A stretch of 64,000 nucleotides of DNA from Methanolobus sp. (GTDB taxonomy: Archaea > Halobacteriota > Methanosarcinia > Methanosarcinales > Methanosarcinaceae), in contig NZ_JADQBZ010000005.1 in the NCBI RefSeq assembly GCF_016278365.1, positions 186,001 to 250,000 of the forward strand, written 5' to 3'. A program made the translations under genes and the position numbers. Of this stretch, positions 57,677 to 64,000 are shown piece after piece (position 1 is the stretch's first letter; each line of letters opens with the position of its first letter). The notes under the pieces are model-generated. The model saw only the letters and a program-made list of their open reading frames with translations, ran no database searches and was not told the origin of the DNA.

Positions 57677-57747
57677 GAGGCGCCTGGAAACCACCACGCT
57701 TTAAGGCGCCTCTCTCTTTGAGAATCCGAGATGTTCCCCAACATCTC
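57677..57747. ncRNA. Two perfect 8-bp hairpins in a gene-free stretch
   Basis: GAGGCGCC (57677-57684) pairs with GGCGCCTC (57705-57712), and GAGATGTT (57728-57735) pairs with AACATCTC (57740-57747) across a CCCC loop. TTGAGA/TCTCAA bases around the second stem extend it on the minus strand. A 76-codon frame across it has unnatural composition. A minus-strand transcript from the TATA box near 57858 is possible. Confidence 0.35.
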
Positions 57748-57848
57748 TCAATTAATCCACTCCCGCATTTACGAGCACCCCACTGCCCGCAACACATAAT
57801 AGTCATCTTTTTTATTTAACCTAAACCTTCATTAATTTGGCACCGCGT

Positions 57849-57877
57849 ATGAAGATTATATAAAATATTATCTTCAT
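57849..57877. promoter_or_regulatory. ATGAAGAT/ATCTTCAT inverted repeat around TATATAAA
   Basis: An exact 8-bp inverted repeat encloses TATATAAAATATT. A factor bound here would cover a TATA box directly. No protein gene starts in range on either strand, so the driven transcript may be the structured element at 57677-57747. Confidence 0.4.
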
Positions 57878-57965
57878 GCCATAGTTGTTATTTTAACGCT
57901 GTCAATATTTAAGGTACAGGCATCATTTCCCTATCAGCTAAAAACTCTCGCATAAGTACAGTTAA

Positions 57966-58751
57966 TCATATCTCACTTACTGGCGTGGAATATTTCAAAT
58001 AATACTCAAACAGCTCTTTTCCCCAGTCAATTGCACTTGGATTGCAAGAGAGTATGTGCTTATTGTCAAATTCCATGTTATCTTTTAACGCATTAAGCAG
58101 GAGATTATTGTCATTGTATGCAAAGGTAAGGAAATCCATTTTGTCGGGGTAAACAAAAAGATGAAGCAGCCCACTTTGGGTCAACTGCTTAAAATCATTT
58201 TCCTCTTCAGTTCTTATCTTTTCAAGCAGGTCTTTGGAAACGATGAGATGTATATTAACATTGTTTGAGATCAATTCTGAGAAAAGCATGGAATAGTTCG
58301 GGTAGAGGAATGTAGTGACATAGAAAAGATAAGGCGACTTATTGGACATTTCATGAAAATTGCTGTCGATTTCAAAGGTATTTGTGATTGAAGGGGTTAT
58401 TACTTCACATTTTCCCAATTCATAGATCCTTTCTAAAAGACGAGGTGGGATGAAATCAAGTTTATGAGTCCCCCAGTATTCTATGTTCTTATCAAGCACC
58501 TCAATAGTAGCCAATAAAGGTTCAATTTCATTGACTATCAGTTCTCCGATCTTCGTAAGGCCATAGGTATCATCATAATGGATGACAAGATGATTTTCTT
58601 CAAGCACTTTCATTTGAGGAAGCAGGGCGGTCCTTGTTGTTTTGAGATGGTTTAGGATTACTTGTGCTTTCTTTGACTCATCCTTCAATAAAAGAAGGAC
58701 ATTCTTTCTTTTTTCTGACATAAATATAACATCAAGCAATTGTTTCCTCAT
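57966..58751 (-). CDS. FilR1-family winged-helix regulator (cluster copy 3)
   Basis: 261 residues, ATG with GGAGGGG six bases upstream. Shared blocks: LLDVIFMSEKRKNVLLLLKD, TRTALLPQMKVLEENHLVIH, HKLDFIPPRLLERIYELGKC and IDWGKELFEYYLKYST. It is closest in plan to the two copies at 53-55 kb. Together these three look like a local expansion of paralogs. Confidence 0.8.
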   Translation of the reverse strand: MRKQLLDVIFMSEKRKNVLLLLKDESKKAQVILNHLKTTRTALLPQMKVLEENHLVIHYDDTYGLTKIGELIVNEIEPLLATIEVLDKNIEYWGTHKLDFIPPRLLERIYELGKCEVITPSITNTFEIDSNFHEMSNKSPYLFYVTTFLYPNYSMLFSELISNNVNIHLIVSKDLLEKIRTEEENDFKQLTQSGLLHLFVYPDKMDFLTFAYNDNNLLLNALKDNMEFDNKHILSCNPSAIDWGKELFEYYLKYSTPVSEI

Positions 58752-59011
58752 CAGTGTCCCCTCCTTTCAAACTGGATTGATCTAATGACTTGTCGCTTCA
58801 ACGGTACAAAGAATATGTGTACTTATATTTATACTAAATTAAATAAGCAAGTTATTATTCATTTAAAGTTATTTGAGACTGGTGATTTACAATTATCCCG
58901 CTTCTACGGCAGCAAAAAGATTCCTCTCCTTACATGAATTAAAACTCGGTTAAAATGCTTAAGCAAAAATATACAACAAAGATGGGATTGTTATGAGTAA
59001 CTGTAGAAGCG

Positions 59012-59644
59012 TTACATTTCCCAGAATATCCTTGTGCCTTTGACCGTACCGATACTTTTAAAGAATCCTTTCAGTCGTTTGTCCTTTCTCTGTTCATAGA
59101 ACTCATACGCAGGTGTATCAGTATAATATATAGAGACCGAACCATATTCTTTATCAGGTGAAATGTATGCGATCTTATCGTTACTGTCCAGCTCTCCCAG
59201 TGGATTCTCCGCGCCCGTACAATCAACGAACACCAAGCCTTTATCTGCTGTCTCGAAAGCATTTATGGCATGCCCGTTCTGCCTGTCATGAAAACTTACA
59301 GAAACATAAGCTGCACGGATTCCCCTGCTCTCTGCGTTATTGTGTAACCTCTCTGCAAAGTCGATGCAATTGAAACTGTCTAGCTGATACAGTATCCGGT
59401 CGGTGTCATCCTCTTTAAGGAATTGCATAAGCTCCTCCCAGGTAGGATCACGGGCTGAAGGATTATCGATCAGGATTGCAGGCGAACCGGATATCTTGTA
59501 CACGTTGAATTTAGGTTTAATGTCTGCTGGATCATTTTCTCTGGACTCGGCAGAATATACGAGACTTACGCAAAGTACAACTAACGATAAAAATAAAAGG
59601 GTACAAAAAATCTTACTGCGTGTACTTTTACATCTTTTTATCAA
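59012..59644 (-). CDS. Secreted or membrane-anchored transglutaminase-like cysteine protein
   Basis: 210 residues from a TTG preceded by AGGTGAT; the frame continues upstream to an ATG but that start loses the ribosome-binding site. The N terminus is a signal-anchor (RSKIFCTLLFLSLVVLCVSL). A Cys-His-Asp set in order (FNCIDFAERLHNN, GHAINAF, FVDCTGAEN) suggests a transglutaminase-like or papain-like fold. No substrate is suggested by the sequence. Confidence 0.6.
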   Translation of the reverse strand: MIKRCKSTRSKIFCTLLFLSLVVLCVSLVYSAESRENDPADIKPKFNVYKISGSPAILIDNPSARDPTWEELMQFLKEDDTDRILYQLDSFNCIDFAERLHNNAESRGIRAAYVSVSFHDRQNGHAINAFETADKGLVFVDCTGAENPLGELDSNDKIAYISPDKEYGSVSIYYTDTPAYEFYEQRKDKRLKGFFKSIGTVKGTRIFWEM

Positions 59645-59925
59645 GCTATCACCTGTAGCTTCCACTGCAGTAATATAATATACTTCCCAATATATAATGC
59701 TTATTATTTTAAAAAATATTACTCCTGAAAGTAATACTAACTGCATCGTACTTGGGCAAGAATTCCTTTAATGCCTTTATCCTTGTTGTCGCATGGAATT
59801 CGGTTTGTGATAATCAAAAAATTTTTTGTCCCAAGTGAGCGCTTCAGGTTGCAGAAACCATTTCCATAAACTAAAAAATGTAAGCAAGAACTACTTGCTT
59901 ACCTGCCAGAATACCTGATACCTCT

Positions 59926-60351
59926 TTATCCACTTTGCTCCTGTTTGAACTCCATGTACTTGCTTCCAATTTCCTCTGCCTGAGAATCACTTAGCACACT
60001 GCGGGACTTCTCAAATATCTCTGACTCTTCTTCTTTAACATGGTGTTCAACTGTCTCTTTTAAGACTTTCATTTTAGCAATCCATCTTTTATCGTCTGTA
60101 GGAGTCTTCTCTAACTCGGACAGCAATAATTTGGCTACATGGTGTTCCTCATAACCTTCAAGAGCAACCTCTGTAGCCTCTTTTTTGTTCTCAAGTTGTG
60201 GATAATATAATTTCTCTTCCCCTTCCATATGTATGTCCAGTTCAGATTTAAGCTGCATGAAAACGTCCTTGGATTCCTTGCTGATCGCTTCATCAAATAA
60301 TTGCATGACTTTTACATGCTCTTGCTTCAATATGTCGTATATTTTGTCCAT
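59926..60351 (-). CDS. Hemerythrin-like HHE-domain protein
   Basis: 141 residues; ATG preceded by GGGGGA. His/Glu residues of the four-helix di-iron site are in place: KQEHVKVMQLFDEAI, LDIHMEGEEKLYYPQL, YEEHHVAKLLL and VEHHVKEEESEIF. Such proteins bind oxygen, nitric oxide or iron; protection against oxidative or nitrosative stress is plausible. It stands alone. Confidence 0.85.
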   Translation of the reverse strand: MDKIYDILKQEHVKVMQLFDEAISKESKDVFMQLKSELDIHMEGEEKLYYPQLENKKEATEVALEGYEEHHVAKLLLSELEKTPTDDKRWIAKMKVLKETVEHHVKEEESEIFEKSRSVLSDSQAEEIGSKYMEFKQEQSG

Positions 60352-60548
60352 CAAATTCCCCCTTCATTACTCAACAGAGTATGAACTGGACAGTTCCAAC
60401 TCTTATACGCACTTTTGGTTAACCGGGCAAATTGTGCCAATGTATGGCCTGCGCGTAGCCTGTCCCCTTCCCGGTACTAAGTTTATGTATATTCTTATTT
60501 ATCTCTATTCATTTGACCCAATTGTATATTTCCTTTGAATTAGAAAGG

Positions 60549-61610
60549 TCACATAAGCTGCCGTTGTAAATATACACGCCTGTACCTATCATACAGTGTT
60601 ACATTAAGTGTCAGTAACAGTATGAAAAAGAGCGTATTGGCAAGATTGATAGAACCTTCGTACCTGCTCAGCAGTAAGAAATATACAAAGACAGTTATCA
60701 GATTGGCAACTGACATAAAGGCAAATTCCCTGAAAAGAGAACTCCATTTTGTTCCATGCCTGGCGAGCCATTGGCTCAATGCGGTGTTCACAATGATGAT
60801 GAAGGCCGCAGCGATGGTTATCTGGAGACTGGTGGCGCGTACCCCGGGAAGCATACTTGCAAAAATAATACCAAGCAAGGACACGAATACGATCTTCTCT
60901 CGCAGAGCACTGTCAAAAAACCTCCTTTCTCTTATACCGGCTACTCTCTGATCAAGGTTCTCCAGGATGGGATCTGCAGCAAGGGCAAATCCATCTCTTG
61001 CAGGAGGCAGTCCTTTCAATATCCAAAATACTGCTACCGCAATAAGTGCAGCCCAGGCGACCAGCACCAGTGCAAATGGGGGGTATGCCCTTATCAGGTC
61101 GGTAGTGTCCAGCCGGGCTACGTGTATCCAGTATTCCTGAGGCAGTTTAACCAATATCCATATCACGGCTGTGGCAGTCAGCACCTGCTTATTTGTCAAT
61201 GATGCCGGATTCCACTTAAGACGCACCGCTTCGTAGAAGATAAAGAAATATTCAAACGTATTGGGGAAAATAAGCAACAATGTTCTAAGCTGTGTTAATT
61301 CGAACAACACCACGCCCGCAAGCCGATAATAGAAAAGGAACCGGCTTACTCCAAATGCATAGTCATTGGTCCAGTTGCGCATTGTCGAAAGGTATGTAAT
61401 AGTAAGGTAATATATGTCAAGAGCCTTGTCATAGCTCTGGTATCCTTCAAGTGGCAGTGAAGTGAATAGCTGGAATATTGTCTGGTCAACAGTGTCCAGT
61501 ATCAAGGAGCCCACTACTCCCGGAAGAGGGTATCGCGGAATAGCAAGTGGCAGGAAGAAACGGGCCATAACGACGGCCCAGAATATGACCATGTCATAAG
61601 TGTCAGGCAA
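60549..61610 (-). CDS. Polytopic membrane protein, unknown
   Basis: 353 residues with about eight hydrophobic helices (VIFWAVVMARFFLPLAIPRY, AGVVLFELTQLRTLLLIFPN, LVLVAWAALIAVAVFWILKG, IVFVSLLGIIFASMLPGV). A charged loop (ENLDQRVAGIRERRFFDSAL) divides it. I recognise no family. No neighbour suggests a role. Confidence 0.65.
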   Translation of the reverse strand: MPDTYDMVIFWAVVMARFFLPLAIPRYPLPGVVGSLILDTVDQTIFQLFTSLPLEGYQSYDKALDIYYLTITYLSTMRNWTNDYAFGVSRFLFYYRLAGVVLFELTQLRTLLLIFPNTFEYFFIFYEAVRLKWNPASLTNKQVLTATAVIWILVKLPQEYWIHVARLDTTDLIRAYPPFALVLVAWAALIAVAVFWILKGLPPARDGFALAADPILENLDQRVAGIRERRFFDSALREKIVFVSLLGIIFASMLPGVRATSLQITIAAAFIIIVNTALSQWLARHGTKWSSLFREFAFMSVANLITVFVYFLLLSRYEGSINLANTLFFILLLTLNVTLYDRYRRVYLQRQLM

Positions 61611-61748
61611 TTATGTCCCTTACCCAGATTCTAATCCATTTGAAAATGCAAATATCAGTAACACATCTTGTCTTCACTATATATTGTCTACAGTATACAG
61701 TCTTTCTTTTGTGAGGCCAGTACAGGACTGGCCGCATCTAGTTGATTG

Positions 61749-62309
61749 TTAACACTCTTCGTCAGGTACAGGTCCTTTCTTTCTGGAACGGGACGGTTCT
61801 GCTCCTGCCCTGCCTGCCGTGGCCTGGCTGCCTCCTCCTGCCCCTCCTTCCGGCATGGATCTGCTGCTGAATTCTCTGTGGCTTTCATCGGAAAACCTTT
61901 CCTTCTCCCCGGAGGTCCGGCCACTCATGCCGGAGCCTTCACTTTCCTCTTTTTCCCTCTCTAATACTTCACTGCCTTCTTTTACTCTGCTTATGACCTC
62001 TGGTACCATATCCACTATGCGGCTAAATGTGTGCCTTCCGCTCACCGTCAACAGGCGGACGTCGTCCTTGGATATGACAACAAATCCAATAGGCTCCATA
62101 TTTACCCCAGCATAGCCTCCGGCCGCAAATCCCATCTGGCCTGTATGCTTGTCACGTTCCCCTCCGGCACTTCCAAACCCGGCTGAAACTCTGATTATTG
62201 GCATCACGGTTTTCCCGGCTGAAGTTACAGGATCTCCCACAAGTGTTTTCGTGTCTACGATACTTTCAGTCTCTCTGGCAATTTCTTTCATGATGTCTTC
62301 TAATCCCAT
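61749..62309 (-). CDS. GerW/YtfJ family protein
   Basis: 186 residues. The conserved core, MKEIARETESIVDTKTLVGD and a Gly-rich VSAGFGSAGGERDKHTG, covers the first 100 residues, including VNMEPIGFVVIS. The C-terminal 80 residues are disordered and rich in Glu, Ser, Arg and Gly. The family is named for sporulation proteins of Bacillus, but methanogen members cannot serve that role and their function is unknown. Confidence 0.8.
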   Translation of the reverse strand: MGLEDIMKEIARETESIVDTKTLVGDPVTSAGKTVMPIIRVSAGFGSAGGERDKHTGQMGFAAGGYAGVNMEPIGFVVISKDDVRLLTVSGRHTFSRIVDMVPEVISRVKEGSEVLEREKEESEGSGMSGRTSGEKERFSDESHREFSSRSMPEGGAGGGSQATAGRAGAEPSRSRKKGPVPDEEC

Positions 62310-62507
62310 CTACTACTCCCCTTTACGTTACACTTTTTGTGTATACTTGATATATGTGGTTTCTACTTTAAAAGTGAATCTGAATTGTATAATTTTATTA
62401 ATAATGTTGGCCTTCCTTAAAGGCCGAGTTCACAGACTACGGCAGGTCACTGTCCGAAAAAAGGAAGCTTTTTGATGTGACCAGGATCCAAGAAGTATTA
62501 TAATTAT

Positions 62508-62567
62508 CAATTCTTAGCAATTCTTAGCAATTCCTAGCAATTCCTAGCAATTCTTAGCAATTTTTAT
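62508..62567. repeat. Six tandem copies of CAATTCTTAG
   Basis: A 10-bp unit, CAATTCTTAG or CAATTCCTAG, is repeated in a row with only C/T changes and a diverged last copy. It lies in non-coding DNA between GerW and the small ORF at 62658. Confidence 0.85.
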
Positions 62568-62657
62568 CAGTTCACAGTCAGAGAATACTTTATTACGGTG
62601 TTCATTTCGCTTCTGCTTATTTAAAGAAATGAATGGGGGACCAGAATATCTGTACCT

Positions 62658-62804
62658 TTAAGGTGATAGTAGCTCAAAACGGCTCACAGCTGGAAAATCA
62701 TGCTGAAATATATCCCTAGCCTCATTTTTTGTATCTGCATGCACAGGCACTTCTCTCAACACATTGTTATTTTCATCTTCCCAGAATCTAACCCAAAAAC
62801 ACAT
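62658..62804 (-). CDS. 48-residue conserved-looking small protein
   Basis: Frame MCFWVRFWEDENNNVLREVP, then VHADTKNEARDIFQHDFP and AVSRFELLSP, from an ATG with GAGGGGAT about six bases upstream to TAA. It is acidic and aromatic-rich with a good codon pattern. I recognise no family. It is the kind of gene that length cut-offs miss. Confidence 0.5.
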   Translation of the reverse strand: MCFWVRFWEDENNNVLREVPVHADTKNEARDIFQHDFPAVSRFELLSP

Positions 62805-63044
62805 AGTTAATCCCCTCTCTACCTTTGAGTAGCCAATTTACAGAAGAGCAATACTCGGATAGCCAGAATATGTGCTCTTAAAGTCTAATTGCCCCCTAAA
62901 GTCCGAATTAGATAATTAATATGGATTCGGCTCCCCCGCGCCTTGATCCACATGCAATACTATAAAACCATCTTATTTAATTATATCCTTGTTTAATTTC
63001 ATTGACCCTTTTAATTTATCACTTCTCTGAGCCATAGTGTGGCA
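62805..63044. other. Intergenic region with promoter-like elements
   Basis: CCAGAATATSTG-type pairs occur at 62641 and 62860 (CCAGAATATCTG and CCAGAATATGTG), flanking the small ORF. TTAATTATAT near 62977 is a possible TATA box for the flavoprotein transcript. Confidence 0.35.
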
Positions 63045-63145
63045 GCTACTTGGGGAAGCCTGACAAATCACTTAAGTAGCCTCCTCTCCAATATCTATAG
63101 GGGAACGGGACAATATGTGCTAGGTCGAGTTAACAGTGTCCCGTT
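63045..63145 (+). promoter_or_regulatory. Structured 5' leader of the flavodiiron gene
   Basis: Two stems: GCTACTT (63045-63051) with AAGTAGC (63074-63080), and AACGGGACA (63104-63112) with TGTCCCGTT (63137-63145), both exact. The second ends nine bases before the run GGGGGG that should be the Shine-Dalgarno. With a start of transcription near 63000, the leader would be about 160 bases, unusually long for this organism, so it could regulate translation. Confidence 0.45.
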
Positions 63146-63161
63146 TTACAGGGGGGATATA

Positions 63162-64000
63162 ATGAATTACTATACACCGGAAATCTCTGATAGTATTTTC
63201 TGGGTCGGTTCAAAAGACTGGAACAGGCGCATGTTCGATGCTTTAATACCACTTCCTGATGGTACGAGCTATAATTCATACCTGGTTAAGGGTAGCAGGG
63301 GAAGTGCGCTTATTGATAGTGTAAATCCTGGTTTTGAGGATGAGCTTATAGACAAGCTGGGTAGTCTCACTGATATAAAGGCACTGGATTTTGTGATAAT
63401 GAACCACGCAGAACCGGACCATGCCACTGCCATAAAGGCTGTAATGGATATTTCTACGGATGCAAAGCTTGTAACCACACAGAAGGGAGCGAAGATGGCG
63501 CAGGTATTCTATAAGATACCCGAGCAGAGGTTGGTAATCGTAAAGGATGGTGACACCCTGGAACTTGGAGACAGAACACTGCGTTTCATAGAAGCTCCAT
63601 GGCTCCACTGGCCGGAAACGATGTTCACTTATGTGCAGGAGAACCGGATACTGTTCTCATGTGATTACTTTGGTGCGCATACAGCAGCCGGATTCTATGA
63701 TGACGAGGTAGAAGACCTTATATCAGTGGCTAAAAGGTATTTTGGGGAAATAATGATGCCTTTTAAAGCAAAAGGTGCACAGGCTCTGGAAAAGATTAAG
63801 GACATGGATATTGCTATCATAGCTCCAAGCCATGGGCCTATCTACAGGAATCCGGAGAGGATACTTGGAATGTACTATATATGGACCGCAGGGAAAACTC
63901 AGGAGAAGGCTATTTTGGTGTATGCAAGCATGTGGGGTGCCACGGAGGCAATGGTCAAATCAATGGCTGAAACCCTGATGGCAGAAGGGATACAGATAAG
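63162..64000 (+). CDS. fprA: Flavodiiron protein (FprA/F420H2 oxidase type), 3'-truncated by window end
   Basis: 279 codons visible; the full protein is about 400. The N-terminal metallo-beta-lactamase-like domain holds the di-iron ligands NHAEPDHA (H-x-E-x-D), WLHWPE and CDYFGAH, with SHGPIYR later. The flavodoxin domain begins KAILVYASMWGATEAMVKSM. In methanogens such proteins reduce O2 (or NO) to water with F420H2 or rubredoxin. GGGGGGATAT lies before the ATG, behind a structured leader. Confidence 0.9.
   Translation, partial: MNYYTPEISDSIFWVGSKDWNRRMFDALIPLPDGTSYNSYLVKGSRGSALIDSVNPGFEDELIDKLGSLTDIKALDFVIMNHAEPDHATAIKAVMDISTDAKLVTTQKGAKMAQVFYKIPEQRLVIVKDGDTLELGDRTLRFIEAPWLHWPETMFTYVQENRILFSCDYFGAHTAAGFYDDEVEDLISVAKRYFGEIMMPFKAKGAQALEKIKDMDIAIIAPSHGPIYRNPERILGMYYIWTAGKTQEKAILVYASMWGATEAMVKSMAETLMAEGIQI

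Noticed and set aside
57576-57806. 76-codon minus-strand ORF
   Set aside because: Odd composition, no ribosome-binding site and it lies across two strong hairpins; better explained as structured non-coding DNA.

Overview
The window is archaeal and comes from a methanogen of the Methanosarcinales, probably a methylotrophic relative of Methanolobus, Methanococcoides or Methanomethylovorans. I cannot name the genus from sequence alone. Supporting genes are the archaeal threonyl-tRNA synthetase, PAN, a PUA/PAPS-reductase/ferredoxin fusion, FmdE, four FilR1-type regulators, TIGR00304 and UPF0210 proteins, a class III signal-peptide pilin, an F420H2-oxidase-type flavoprotein, a PGF-CTERM S-layer remnant, and AT-rich TATA-box promoters.

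Layout: 1-8.7 kb is a housekeeping block on the + strand (NfnA/SudB and GltA-type flavoproteins, PAPS-reductase-like fusion, AI-2E transporter, thrS, acylphosphatase, thiI). 8.7-16.8 kb holds a candidate small RNA, a 922-residue FlaD/E-type protein with a very long NPF/DPF-rich arm, a membrane protein, a FilR1 regulator, a Fic protein with operator-like repeats, and a pilin operon. 17.2-32.9 kb is mostly core: ACT/UPF0210 pair, shikimate-kinase-like protein, TrmO, a metal-chelate ABC importer with a methyltransferase, an S-layer pseudogene, FmdE, DUF2284, tRNA-Glu, PAN, a Q-rich winged-helix protein, two TIGR00304 proteins, UvrB, and an orphan drug-type ABC ATPase.

33-41.5 kb, starting at tRNA-Gly, is accessory and AT-rich: a tyrosine-integrase remnant, unknown genes, a PIN-type pair, tandem PHP-domain paralogs, and at least four decayed fragments of one gene family. 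Photolyase and a MATE exporter follow.

The main discovery is at 44.9-53.15 kb: an 8,245-bp casposon inserted at the 3' end of tRNA-Leu(TAG). It has 34-bp terminal inverted repeats with one mismatch and a 14-bp target-site duplication. It encodes Cas1 (the casposase), a winged-helix protein, a small RHH-like protein, an unknown 212-residue protein, an HNH nuclease, a family B DNA polymerase, and a polytopic membrane protein next to each end. There is no CRISPR array and no cas2.

53.2-64 kb has three more FilR1-type regulators, a QueG-like iron-sulfur protein behind three phased 9-bp repeats, candidate structured RNA, a hemerythrin, a GerW-family protein, an unlisted 48-residue ORF, and a flavodiiron protein with a structured leader that runs off the window end.
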